49,083 nt of DNA, from contig CAJNOQ010000490.1 in assembly GCA_905250885.1 (NCBI GenBank), positions 1 through 49,083 of the forward strand, read 5' to 3'. The DNA is from Didymodactylos carnosus (Eukaryota; Rotifera; Eurotatoria; Philodinida; Philodinidae). Made by a program: the position numbers and the translations under genes. The notes beneath the pieces are model-generated. The model saw only the letters and a list, made by a program, of their open reading frames with translations. It did no database searches and was not told where the DNA came from. Below are positions 22,634 to 37,600 of the stretch, piece by piece. Each line of letters begins with the position of its first letter. The first letter of the stretch is position 1.

Positions 22634-25600
22634 TTACAGGAAACAAATACACGATCGTCTACAATATTTAACCAATGACGGATTAGCTGTACAATTACTT
22701 GGCGAACATTGTCCATCTGTATAAAAGTTTTCACAACCTGAAACGAATGTACTGTTCATAGCATTTATTTATAAAATAGTCGAGGTACTTACAACTACCG
22801 CATGTCGCTGGACATAGTACTCTCACTGGTGTATCTCCAAATACATATTGTTTCTGACAGTATGGACCATAATTCCATACTGCACAAGAAATAGAAATAT
22901 CATTACATGAATATGGAGCTGATGTAGTATTTTGATTAATTTTGATTGTGGCAGTGGATGGTAACAGAGTTGACGATTGTAGTGCAGTTGTTGTCGTCAT
23001 GTTAAACATTGATGAATCTGTAGAAAATTACTCTTGAAATAAATTTGTTCAAAAGAAGCGCTAAATCACTCACTCATATTTTTTCTACACAATACACCAG
23101 ATAAATCGTTACATGATCGAGCATTCCACATCCAGTTATCACTTGTCGTTCTAATTAACTGAACACAGCCGCCAGAACTTGGAGAATCTGGTTTCCATGC
23201 GGTATAAATCGGAGATATCTATAAAGCACGCATTCATAAAGATAAAATTTGAAGTTATTAGTTATTCATACTTGAAAGATGTCCCAAATAAATTGTCCTT
23301 CAATAACACTGGTAAGACCAATCCAGTATGAACTTCCATTGTTATGTAAAGAATTTACTATATCTAAACATGGTTATAGCCGTGTAAAAAATCGGATTTT
23401 TTTACTTAAGAACACTTACTTTGCACCGTTGCATGTTCCAAAGCAGTGAAATAATACATTAATTGACCACCTAGATTAGCGCAAATTTGTTTTACTTCTA
23501 ACCATGTTTTGAATGTAGCGGTCTCCGCATAATAGCATATATCCGACACATAATTCCATGGTGCAGGACATAAGTCTAGAACATTTGACTATCGATGATT
23601 ACATCACATATTCAAAAAAGATGCTTACTCGTTTCACATATGGTTCCCGTAAACTGTGGTAAACAAGTACAAACAGCTTGTGCCGTGCCTGATATTGTCA
23701 TACAACTACCTCCATTTAAACATTGATTTGCAGCACATGGATTATCAGCTTGTGATGAACATGTTATGCCTGTTCTATTGAGAGGACACTGACACGATAA
23801 AATATTTTGTACTGATAGACAAGTTCCTCCAAATTGACATGGATTTTGCTGATAGCATCTGTTCAAATATTGACATCGATCACCATTGTATTGTGTTAAA
23901 CAATTACACACCGTATATGTTCCATAATCTTGGCATATTCCACCATTTAAACATACGATATTATTACATGCTCCCACTCGTTGTTCACATCGTTGACCGA
24001 TATAGGTACTCAAACAAGCACAAACATACGATACACCTACGTTAACACATGTTCCATAATTTAAACATGGATTACTATTACAAGCTGAATTAATCAGTGT
24101 TTGACAACGAACACCCGTATATAACGAACCACAGTTACATGAAAACGCTACGCCAGAACGTATACATGTCCCACCGTTGTAACAAGATTGAGCAGAGCAT
24201 GGATCATTGGAATATTCACAGTATACTCCTTGATACAATGATGAACATTGACAAATGGCATTTGTCCCATTCGAAACGCATGTACCATTATTCTGACAAA
24301 CATGCAGTGAACATAAATCAATTGGACTTTGACACAGAGTACCAGCCCACTGTTGTGTACAAAAACATTGTGTTGCTGAGTTGACAACTATACATGTGCC
24401 ATTATTACGACAAACATTAAAGATATTTACTGATGAACAAGGTATTTGTGCTTGAGAAAATTGACAACGCTGACCGGTGTAACCAGAAGGACATGCACAA
24501 GTGTAGTAGCACAAGACATGAATGTAGTAGGTACAGGTTGCACCATTTAAACATGGTGATGAAATGCATGGATTATAGTGCTCACAAAGTGTGCCAACAA
24601 ATTGTTGTGATGCCGGACAGACACATTGTTGTTGCACTTGATTATTTACCACCATTGATGTACACGAGCCACCATTGTAACACATTTGAGAAGAGCATGG
24701 ATCGGGAAATTGACATCTGTCACCAATATAATTTTGATTACATATACACCGATAACCCGTAGAGAAACCGGTTGTTTGTGAATAAACTAATATACATGTT
24801 CCGTAATAACAAGGACTACTTAAACAAGCATTATTGGGACAGGTGCAACTGTAAGTACCGGACATGGTAATGTATGGTTGACACGATTGATTTGGCTGTA
24901 ATAGACTACTACAAGGGTTCAAATTTTCGCAGTTTGTACCTATGAAATTTGATAAACACGTACATTGATATGCTGAGCCGGTCGGCGTTTGTTGACAAGA
25001 ACCATTATTGCGGCATGGTATGCTATTACAAGGATTTTGAGTAGGCGCCAATGTGAGTTCACATCGTAAACCATAGTAGCCGGATAAACAATTACAAGTA
25101 TATCCGTTAGTACCCGACATGACGCATATACCCTGAATACATGGATTACTGCTACAAGCTAACGGCATATCACAATATTGACCTGTCCATCCGCTGTAAC
25201 ATGCACAAGACGCCGATTGATTCGAATAACCGATCTGACAAATTCCATTTTGACATATGGGATTTCGACACGGATTTAAATATTGACATCGATCTCCGTA
25301 GAATGTTGTTGGACATGTACACAATATTGATGTTGATGAGATAAGAGTACATGTTCCGCTATTACACGGATTTTGAATTGCACACAAATTAGCCGTTTCA
25401 CAATTATTTCCTAAGTAATACATAGGGCATAAACATGTATAACCGGTTGATGATGTTGATTGAAGGTTGCATGTACCGCCGTTCAAACAAGGTTGAACAC
25501 CACAATAGTTTTGTATGTTACAGTTCACGCCGGTGAATTGTGGTGCGCAAATACATTGATACCCACCATTAGCGGTCACTACACATGTGCCACCATTACA

Positions 25601-28600
25601 GAGTGAACTCACGCATGGGCTGATGAATGTACCACACTGAGGATCAGTGTACGAACTCGAACAAGAACACATGTAGCCATTTGAAAGCGTTATACATGTT
25701 CCATTGTTTTGACAAGGAATATACAAACAAGGATCGGCAACAAGAGAACATTGAGTACCTATACGAAAAACTTGTCTGAGTTAGAGGCAAACTCGGAAAC
25801 TAGCGTTATTTAAGAGTACCCCTCCTCTCCTTTTGGACTTTTGGGTCGAATCTCACTATTCGTAAACTATAAATCTTAATTACTTACGATTTTCAGAGAC
25901 TACGTAAAACTCTTTTGCGCATCTTCTGAGACCATCGTGAACTCTCCAACTATCTGATTCATGAGTTTGCTAGAAATCATTACTTTTTAATCTGTGCTAC
26001 TTACGCTCCCCCTCCCACTGGAATTTGATCCGATCGAAAACTTTTAGCGCAAATAACTGATCAGATATCTCAGAGATTAAATTTTTTCCGAAAAATATTG
26101 CCTCGTTCAAAAGTAATAGCAAAAAAACTCAAAAATCCTGGACTCTATTCGGTTTTCTGATAAAAGTGTTAAGTGTAGTTAACTGTGCAGATTATATTCA
26201 AGCTTGTTAATTTAATTAAAAAACTGTTTGCATACAGTCTGGTTTACAACTAAAATCAAAGAGATTTTTAGAGAATCTGTTGTGACATCTCAAAATGGAA
26301 TGATACGGTCAACAATAAGTCGGATAAATCATGAATACTCACCTGTAAAATTCGGTAGACATTGACATATATATCCATTTGTACTCATCAGACATGTTCC
26401 ATTATTCTGACACGGATTTGGTAAACACCAATTAATTGTTTCACAATGAGCACCCGTTAAGCCCATTGGACAAACACATGATAGATTACCATAAACAGTT
26501 TCTGTACAGTTACCACCATTCAAACAACTTGTAGGTGTACATGAATTATAAATGAGAGTTTCACATCCATCACCACCAAAACCCGCTTGACAAGCACATC
26601 CGAAACCCTGAACGCATGAACCACCGTTGGAACAAACTAATGTAGGACGAGCATTGGTTGGACATCGTGGTTTGGTGATATTGCAAGTTTGTCCTGAAAA
26701 TAGTGTGAGTTGCAATAGACTTAGAGCAATTAGTTGAGAGATATCATTCTACCTTCATAAAGATTTGTACAATTACAGCTATTTGTAATGCATGTGCCAT
26801 TATTTTGACAGGGATTTGAGGAACAGAATGATGGTGCCACACAATAATAGGTGCTGTTCGCCGACACTACACATGTTGATAGCGAGGAACAAGGCATAGA
26901 AGAACAAGGATTGATAACTTCACATTGAAGACCAGAATACCCAGGTAAACATGCACATATAAATGTTTGACTCGTTATACGCAAACATGTCCCACCATTG
27001 CGACAGGTTAAAGTTGTACACGGATTAATGATTTCACAAGATTGACCAGTTCTACCCAATGGACATTGACAAGTAAAATTATTTGCGCTCAGAATTAGAC
27101 ATGTGCCAGAATTACAATTAATAACAGCACATGGATTATAATATGTTTCACAATACCGACCTAGAAAGGCAATGGCAATGCAGAATTTTTCATTTCATTC
27201 ACGCGCCGATTGATTTTGTATTGCTAAGAACTGCCCGTCATCACAAAAAAAAATATGTTTACAATCTTAAACTTTCGCAATTTATTAGCACACTTCCTCT
27301 GTACCGTGGCAAAAACGAAACTGATGGCTTCTGATGTATTAGATCTAATGATTCTTTCTAATAATAAAAAATTGAAAGTTTGATAAGCAAAAAAGATATG
27401 TAGAACTGCTGTGTTTTTGAGAAACTATTCAAACAGAAAAACGAGTTGTATACGTTTGATCTGTTGTTGATAGAAGTATCTGTTTTATAGAGAAAATCAA
27501 ACATACCTGTATAACCTTTTGCACAAATACACATTGGATTATTATTCATATCGAGTCCACATGTTGCTCCATTGAAACAATATGGAGTGGATGTATTACA
27601 TGGGTTCATTAGACTTTCACAAAATTTTCCCGTTGCCAGCCCACAACATTGACATGTCATTGTGAGCGTTGATCGATCATATAAACATACACCACCATTC
27701 AAGCACGGATTTGAGTCACATGGAAGCAATGATATTTCACATCGAACTCCAGTATAACCCTGTTGGCATGCACAAACGACGCCACCACTGATCGTTGACC
27801 GACATACTCCACCGTTGACACATGGATATACTGAACACGCACAGTTACATATTTCACATCGATCACCAAAATAATTCGTTGGACAAATGCATCGATACGT
27901 TTGATTTGTGGATGGTATACATGTGCCATTTCGAAAACATGGTTGAGAGCTACATGCATTGATGCTCGTGTTACAATTAGCACCGCTGTATCCCGCTGCA
28001 CATAAACACATGTATCCTTGAGATTGGGACGGTATACATGTGCCATTATTTAAACATGGTTGAATCGTTACTTGACACTGATCTAATGGTTGCTCGCAAA
28101 AATCACCGGTTGTTGTAGGACTGCATGCGCATGAAAAACCACGTAAAGATGAACTGTTTGGTCTGCATGTACCACCATTAAAACAGACATTAACCGTGCT
28201 TACACACGGATTTATTGTCGTATTAGTGATATTACAATATTGTCCACCAAAGTTTGCTGTGCACAAACATTTAACATTATTTAATACATCATAATAACAA
28301 GTGCCGTTATTCGCGCAAGGTGATGGTAAGCAGACAGATAATGTTTGTTCACAACGAGTGCCCGTATACAATTGTGGACAAATACAATAATAACTTATGT
28401 CTGTTGGTATTTGACGTTTTTTTCGATTAAATGTTTGTCGCACAGCACATGTAGCTCCGTTGATACACGGTTGACTGTAACAGACATCAGTAAAAAACTC
28501 GCATCGGTTACCATTAAACGCCGATGGACATCGACAGATAGACGTTAAACCAGTTATATAACAGGTACCACCATTTAAACAGCTAAAATTACCACATGGT

Positions 28601-31600
28601 GCTACAGGCGTCTCGCATAATAAACCTAAAGTATACACGAATAGCATAACTGGTTGAATACGTATGATAAAATCGACGATAACTTAATCTATCATTAACG
28701 GAGTTTATCACCTTCTCAATTACTTTTGGTCCCACATAGTGATGGAAGATATTCTTATTGTCATCACTTTTCGTATACTGAGTGAAATAAGAATTTAGAA
28801 GAATGGGCTATTATATACGCTATTTTTCATACACATGTTCACAAGGTGAAAACTTGGTAGTGTTCGAATTTTGAATAGAAAAAGAATGTGTGTGCTTCTC
28901 TTCTCAAAATCCAAAAGATATTGATGATAGGTGGAAATTATTCTCATTAGAATATGCGAATAAAACTTTTGAGAAGACAGTTTTGTATCCTAGCGCATTT
29001 CAGCATAACTTTTGAAAAAATGTGGATAGATTTTCATTTGAGAGTGATACTTCGGCAGACCGAAATATTTTTTTGTTGACTACAGTAAGCAGTTTGTTCA
29101 AAAATACTAATACTAATAAGAAACATGCAGGAATACTTGATCAAATAGAATATAAATTTGATGCGGAAACAGACATTGGATTGCTCGATCCCTCTTATGT
29201 TATCCTAGTCTAGAAAATTGTTTTTTAATCTACATTAAACCAGTTCAATTACCTGTATAAGTTTGTGGACAAATGCACATAAAGCCTGCTGTACCACTAG
29301 ATGATATACATAATCCATTATTCAAACAAGGATTTCTTGGCTGACACGGATTTGCAACCACTGTACATTGATCTCCAGTAAAACCTGTCGAACATAAACA
29401 CACTTGTGTTCCATCTTGTCTCAGCGCACAAGTACCATTATTTTGACATAATAACGATGAACATAATTGTGGCGGCACTTCACATCTCATACCCGAGTAT
29501 CCGTTAGTACAAACACAATTATAGGTGAAGCCAAATGAGAGACAAATGCCATTATTGAGACAAGGTGTGGGGGAACAAGGGTTGATCATTATGTCACAGG
29601 CGACACCAGTCCAATTCGCATTACATAAACACACGGGTGCGCCATCCGCTCGTTGTAAACATTGACCGTTTAAACAACGAAAATTAAGACAGGGTGATAT
29701 ATATGTTTGACAATAAACACCGGTATAATTAGCTAAACATTGACAGCTGATGTTAGAGGATCCGGGAGTTGTAAGACACAAACCGCCGTTCATACAAGGG
29801 TTAATAAAACAAGGATTAATCAACTGATTACAAAGTGTGCCAGTCCAGGGCGGTGGACATAAACAGCTAATACTGTTCAATGTATTAAAAATACATGTTC
29901 CGCCATTTTGACAAATCGTCGAATTACACGGTCCAACAAAGCTTTCACAATGCAAACCCGTATACGATTGTAAACACGTACATGAGTAATTTCCCCCATT
30001 TGACAAACATATGCCATTGTTAAGACACACGGGACTACTGCAAGGATCAATACTACTTAAACACTGTGGTCCGGTAAATGATGGAGGACAGTTGCAGCGA
30101 GCCGTTGAATCCATGGTTTTATAGCATGTGCCACCGTTTGAGCATAGATACGTTAAACATGGATCAATATAAATCTCGCACATAAGTCCGGTGTATGATG
30201 GGATGCATGCGCACGTGTAACTTGTACCAACAGAAAGACATAGACCATTGTTCAGACACGGTTGGCTTACGCACGGACTGATTGGCACTTCACATACTGC
30301 GCCAGTGTAAGAAGATGTACATAAACAAAAGCGACCGCCAATATTACTAACTGCATTCGTGATGAAACACGAACCACCGTTAAGACACACAACAGTCGCA
30401 CAAGGATTGTATATTTCACAGTATAAACCTGAATAAGATGTTGAACAATTGCAAATAAACGTATTTGTTGACGGATTTACTAAGCATTGTCCGTTATTTC
30501 TACAAGGTGAGCTTGAACAAATGTTAAGCGGTTGTTGACAATAAGTACCAGAATAACTGGGTAAACATAAACATCGTGTACTATTCAGATCGACTACTCC
30601 ACATGTACCACCATTTAAGCAGGTAATAACGGAGCATGGATTTGTTGTTGAAAGGCAGTTAATCCCTGTGTATGGAGCCACACACAAACATTGATACATG
30701 GAATTTATTGGTACACATGTTCCATTATTGAAACACGGATTACTCAAGCACGGTGATAGTGTAATGTCACATACTGTACCGGTATGTGATGCATCACAAG
30801 CACAGAAAAATTGATTTTGTAATTGATAGCATGTGCCACCATTTCTACACGGTTGACTATTACAATAATTGATCTGTTGATCGCAATAGGTGCCAGTAAA
30901 TCCGGGGAGGCATGTACAGTTATAACTAGTGCCAGCTGCCGTACACGTTCCATTGTTAACACATGGATTGTGATCACAAACGCTAATTGGATGATCACAG
31001 ATCAGTCCTGTATAACTAGCATTACATAAGCAATAAAATGTACCGTTAATGAGCGAAAAGCAAGTGCCGAAAATACAACGGTTTGGAATACATGGGTTAG
31101 CAATGGATTCACATCGTTGACCTGTATATAATTGAGAACATGTACACGTATAAGCTGTAAGAGCAGATGTTGACAGACATGAGCCATTATTCAAACATGG
31201 AGTCGATAAACACGGGTCAAGCACATTTTGACAGAAAGTCCCATTAGTTTGTATTGGACAGATGCATCTTGGTTGATAATTTGCGTCTAATACACACATT
31301 CCACCATTGAGACATGGATATAACTGACACGGATTCAAAAACGTATTACAGATTGTTCCAGTCCATGGCGGTAGACATAAACAACGGATACTGAAAATTT
31401 CATTCAAACATGTTCCATTATGCAAACAGACTGGCGATTGACATGGATTAAGAATTTGTTGACATTGTGGACCGGTGTATGGTGGCGGACAAGCACAAAA
31501 ACTCGTAGTTAAGTTTACCCCCATTAGACACGTACCGTTATTACCACATGTGTTATTTGAACAGGGTATAGGGAGCTGATCACAGAACAAACCTAAATAG

Positions 31601-34600
31601 TAAAAGAAACACATCTCATTACCACTATTATTTCCATAACGTTTTCAGTGGAAATTTCTACTATTGCTGCTTATATAATTAGTGATTAGATTAAGCTAAA
31701 GTTACACGCTTTCATACCAGTGACATTCGGTGGACATTGACAGGTAAAAGTAGTTGTATTTGCCAACGATATACAAGTACCACCATTAAGACATGGTAAT
31801 GATAAACAAGGGTTTGTTCGATTTTGACATAAGATTCCTGTATAAGACTGATTACAAACACATGTAGCACCTGTCTGTGCGTTAACATAGCATTGGCCGT
31901 TTGGAAAACATGGATTTGAACCACAAAGATCTAACGGTATTTCACAGCTGACCCCCGTGAATAAATTTGGTATACAATAACAACTATATGTCCCATTGGC
32001 ATTCGGTTGACACGTTCCACCATTTCTACATGGATTCAAGGTTGGATTAGCTGGACATGCTGGTCGTAGTATTTCACATTGAGTTCCAGTGTACAATGTT
32101 GTATTACAGGCACAATAATAACTTAACGGCGTGTTACTTGAAAGAAGAGCGGCATTATCAATTCGTTCATAGCATGTCCCGTTATTTAAACAAGGTCCAC
32201 TGAGACAAGGGTTAACGAACGTGGCACATAACGGATCAGCGAAACCCGTAGGACACATACAAACAAATGAATTGTTCGTTGGTGATGGACTACAGGTACT
32301 GCCATGTAGACATGGTGAAGAAGCACACGGATTTATTGGTTGAGAACAGTTGGGATTGTCGAAGCCTGGTGGACAGATACAATAGCTCGTTGATCCGTTG
32401 GAAAAAACACAAGTACCTTTGAAAAATAGTACACAACAACATTTAGAAAAAATTATTACCTAAAGAAAGTAAAGATGACATGGAACACCATAGGTGTTAT
32501 TTTGTGTATGCTGACACTGGAAGAAATTATTAGAGGAAGAAGTTGACAGTGACAAACCATTATTTTGGCAAGGTGATGATAGTAGACAAGGATTTATGAT
32601 TTCACAGTATTGACCAGCATACATGGGTGGACATGAACATATAAAACCATTAATGCCATTTTGACGTAGTCCACAGGCACCGCCATTGAGACATGGTCTA
32701 AAGATACAATTTTGAGATGAAAATAAACATAAAATGTATTTTACTCAGATTTCTCATGAGAATACCATTTAAAAGGCAAAATCTGAGTGGATTATTAAAT
32801 ATTGTACAGCATGTGTAAAAAGTAGAGTTAATGAAACTATTCGATTCATAGTAGATCTTCGAAAGATTATATATATCTTAAAAGTCTGCATAAAATGCAC
32901 TATTTAAATTATTTGAACAGTTTGTTCTCTTCACGACATTCTAGAAGCGATTCTAAATATACTTTAGAATTGCTATCAACGACTATCTCATTCGTTTTGA
33001 ATTTTTATTGAAAATTAGTAAAAATGTATAGAACTTGAACTTCAGTCGTTATTTCTGTTTGATAGCTTATTAGCGAAAATCACTAGTATAGAACTTTCTC
33101 AGACTATCTCACATACCCTGAATCACAGATTGTTTGTGTACAATTTTGTCCAAAATAGTTCACCGGACAACTACAATTGTAAGTACCGTTCGTGAGTGCT
33201 GTACAATTTCCGCCATTAGTACATGGATTTATCGAACATGGATTTAAGTGTGTGCAGTTTTGGCCTAAATACAATAATCTATTCTCATTTTTTGCTATTA
33301 GTTAGATACGTCCAACTTACCATCATAACCAGATTGACAAACACAGAGATAAGAATTGATTCCAAAATTTAAACATACACCATGAGCACCACAAACATTC
33401 AAACAACAGTAGTCGATATTATTACACAGAGGTCCATTATAACATGAATTTTGACATGCACACATCAATGACCCGTTAGCATACATACATGTACCGTTGT
33501 TAATGCATGGTGATGATAAACAGGGCTTATATATTTCACATCTTGTACCGTTGAATTGGTCGGTACAATTACAATACGCATTTGTATTGTTTATTATACA
33601 TGTTCCGTTATTTAGACAACTTGTATTACGAGCGGCGCATAGATCAATAGCTGAAATTAAACATGATCAGTTCTCATGTTTTTGTTATCATACACGTAGA
33701 CAACATGCTTACGTGTTTCACAAAGAAGACCAGAATAGCCCGATGAACAACTACAAAATTGTATATTTAGAGAATTTTGAATACATGTTCCGGAATTCTG
33801 ACAAAAACCGCATAATCCTAAATGATAAATATAAATACTAAGAAATCATCCCGCACGCTTGAAAAAAACGATTTGATGAAGAACATGAATAGATACAAGA
33901 ACTTTGCGCTCATCAGCGTTATGTAACATGACTATAATAATCTCAATTACCGATCATATTATGTAAAGGCCAAGGCAGTATCTAAATATGCTTTAATTAT
34001 TACCATAGAATACTTATTACCACATGCAGTACATACATCATTATGCATTATGTCTTTCCGAATGAATTTTAAGATATACTTTAGTTTTGTACTTATCATA
34101 ATTTTACTCTTTCTTATTCCTTTTTATTGTATTCTTCGAGTTTTTTTCCTTGTATCTTATTCTATTGCCTGATTCTCGTAGAGCGATGAACCTGATACCT
34201 TTCTGGTATTCCTGAATAATTATTGATTAAATACATCAAAATGAAATGATTGTTTATCATTTGAGAGAAGTAGATGATAATTCTAAGTAAAACTCAAGTT
34301 TTATTCTCATGACTAACGAACGACTACTTAGTCAAACTTGCTAACAAAATCATCGAATTGTTTTCATCTATTTTGAATAATTGATTCCTATAATGTTGTT
34401 CATAATACTGAATTCTTTTCTACCTGTTGTATTACAATATTGTTTTTGAAATGTAATATCACAATTTGGCGTTGTACAACACCATGGCCGAACGTCACCT
34501 ATTGTTACGCAAGAATAATGCGTTCTATTCTGGTATATAAACGGTAATACACATCCATTGACACCTAAACGAACAAATTAGCGGTATGATTAATGAACTA

Positions 34601-37600
34601 TACTTTTCAAATATTACCTTTTATTGGAGTTGTTGGTATCGTTACATTTGATATATTTGGACCCGTTATTGTTATATTAAAAATAATTGTATTATTCGGT
34701 CCTGGACTAAAAAAATTAGAAAAAATCTTTACTGTGTAACCGTATAATTGTATTACGTAACTGTATTCATCGATAAATTACCTGATATTCTCGATATTGA
34801 CCGTTACATTTGGTGTATTATTGAATAATTGTGTAATCTGACTTATAATTGGCCCAGTTATGTTTGCCAATTGTACAGGAGTAATATTTAAATATTGAGA
34901 AAAATTTCCTGGAAGCGTTATTGTTGTTAACACAGATTCTATTTGAAATAAGAATACGATTAAAAAAATGATTATGTCAAATGAAATTGTCTCTTACGAT
35001 AAGCACAAGTAATTCCACTGTATCCATCAGGACATTTACACATATATCCTCCCCATAACGTATTCGATGTACACGTTCCGTTATGCAGACAAGGACCAGA
35101 TGCACACCAATCAACTATAGTTAAAAAAAGAAATATAGTATAATTGATAATAATGCTTAAATCTACTTCAAATTGAATAATTTACCATCACGACATGGCA
35201 ATAGTTGTTTATCAAGATCAAAATTAGCAGTTCGACTACACCAAGGAAATCCGTAATCTTTTGTTATACATGTTGTATAAACAACACCATTGTATGTGAA
35301 TGGGAAAGTACAATTAAATACGGCTAAAACAATAAATGAATTAGGAGATAATCCAAAATACAACACCATCCTTATATTATTTTAATAAAAAATTTCCATT
35401 CTAAATGAAAAACTCAAAAAAGTTTCCGTTATGTTTGATAGTATGTTTTTCAAATTTTGTTCATATTTTCTATACACTGAACAATTTAAAAAAATTTGAA
35501 AGAAAAAACAAGAGAAATATGTATTCATAGCAAAATTGTTTTAACAAAAGAATTAATTTTTCTACATTACTTGTTATAGGTATTAGATTCGTCTCATTAA
35601 ATGTTACTAAAAATGGGCCAGCGGTTAAATTTCGATTTAGTTGTGTATAAAACGGTATTTCGAACTGTGGAATAGTAACATTTTCACCAAGAACAGTGAT
35701 TTGAACTTGGCCAGTTGGACTATAAAAGTATAGTAATAAAAGTTTGAGTTTGAGGAACTATATTAGTTATGTACATACGTAATGACAATACGCGTGGGGA
35801 CGACGGTTCCATTACTAATGTTCAATATTGTCTGATTTAAACTGTTGACAACTGTTTGATAACCAGGTGTACCCGGTTGATAAAGGGTATAGTTTGTAAA
35901 ATTCTGTAAATAAACAGTATATTGAGTTTGGACTAAAATTGAGATAATATAGTCATTGACACTACTTCTATGTATCACAGAATAATGATAAATGTTATTA
36001 AATCAAATATAGACGAACTTACATTCGTTACAGAATCGTCCAAAATAGGGTGTGACACAAACACATTGAAAAGTTAGTAAATCTAGACGATCGACGCATG
36101 TCGCGTTGTTTCGGCATAAGGCACTTCCAAATCTTTTGCAGTATGCTAAATTAACAAAAAATGTAAAGGCTTCTTCACACACGACTCATTGCAGTATAAT
36201 TAGAATTCAAAGATTGTTAGCTAGCCTTCGATTTCTAGCATTCATCTCACAAAATAATGATTCCATTCTATCTGCTCTGAGTAAAACTTCTGACATCTGT
36301 TTTCAACAACTACGATAGGCCATATTTTAATGGACAAAAAGTAGAGGAATATACGGGGATAAGATACTAAAGTGAAGATAATGCCAACACCTACGTATGG
36401 AGATTACCGGTATCAGCGACTTATCTTATTAGTGACTTATCTTAACAAGTATAAAGTGACAGTTTTAGAGAGATTAAGCAGCATTTTATGCGTTCCTTTT
36501 CTCTTACCGAATTGAGAAGCACAATCTTTCCCAATTAATCCAGTTAGTCGACAATAGCATGTCCAGCCTGTATCACCAGCAATACAAACAACAGTTCCAT
36601 CTGTATCATTACATGGATTTTCATATGGCGCATAAGGAATTTGACATGCAAGCGGTTCTGTTTTTGGTAATATAACTAAAAATAAAACAAAAATATGTGT
36701 ATGAATGGTATCTGTCAAACGTAGAGTTAGTAATGACAAACACTAGATAAACTACTTTCTTCACTTTCACTTTTTGGACTCAAAGTTGCAGCGACGCAGT
36801 TATTATCCTTCGGCTCATCTAAGATTTTCTCAAATATTACCGTCGGTCGATGCATAACAGTCTTTTTTTTGATCATTTGTATAATTTTTTGAATATGAAC
36901 AAAAAGCATTTCGTTCGGGATCCATTTGACATACGGCATACGAGACACCATTGACATAGTAAGGTAATGTACAATTTGGCGCAGCTAAAAACTAGAGCTC
37001 ATTTAGCAAACACAAAGCTTTTGCGAGAAAAGCTGTTACCATTTACTGGTTCAATATTATCGATATCAAAACCACCAGGAGCTAGAATAGCGTTAAATGA
37101 CGGAGGTAAATTACTTAAAATCGGGCTAAGTGTATTATCGACATCGGCTATGCTTATATTAGCTGGAACTGAAACATCAGCTGTCAACACATAAAATGGT
37201 GTGGTTCCCTGTCTGATAAAATAAACTAATGGTTGAAAATTGTAAGTTGAATTGGTACGCTGATGAATAAGATCTGTAAAAGCTTTTGATAAATTTTGAT
37301 ACGTTTGAGTTGTTGGCGATTCGAGAGCATTCAATGATATATTTGAAATGTTCGGAACCAAATAAGTAACTTTTAATTGAAAATATGCTAAAAATAAAAC
37401 AGAAATGCAATCTTAATACTAAGCGAAATAACTAACTGAATACTACTTACCATGCGTACACAATCTTCCTGTAAAGCCTGCACTACAATTGCACGAAAAG
37501 TAGGGAAATGGATTTCCGTTAGCCCATGCTGTATCCGGTCGACATGTTCCATAGATGCATGGATGTTGTGCACAATAATCAACTAAAATTCAATAACTAA

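Noticed and set aside
22641..22724. Plus-strand exon-like frame ([16 protein letters not shown])
   Set aside because: The minus strand of the same bases splices in phase to the giant gene and supplies a cysteine-rich terminal module, which explains the open frame better.
23839..24762. Plus-strand frames opposite the EGF exons
   Set aside because: They are antisense shadows of the cysteine-rich EGF coding sequence (His/Met/Tyr-rich by complement).
27358..27506. C-terminal extension of the EGF frame (IFYY end)
   Set aside because: It is read-through into an intron after the GTATGT donor at 27506. Splicing to 27160 restores the EGF pattern.
23629..33817. CRISPR-like regular repeat spacing
   Set aside because: The period of ~110-120 bp reflects EGF modules with diverged sequence in an intron-bearing eukaryotic gene.
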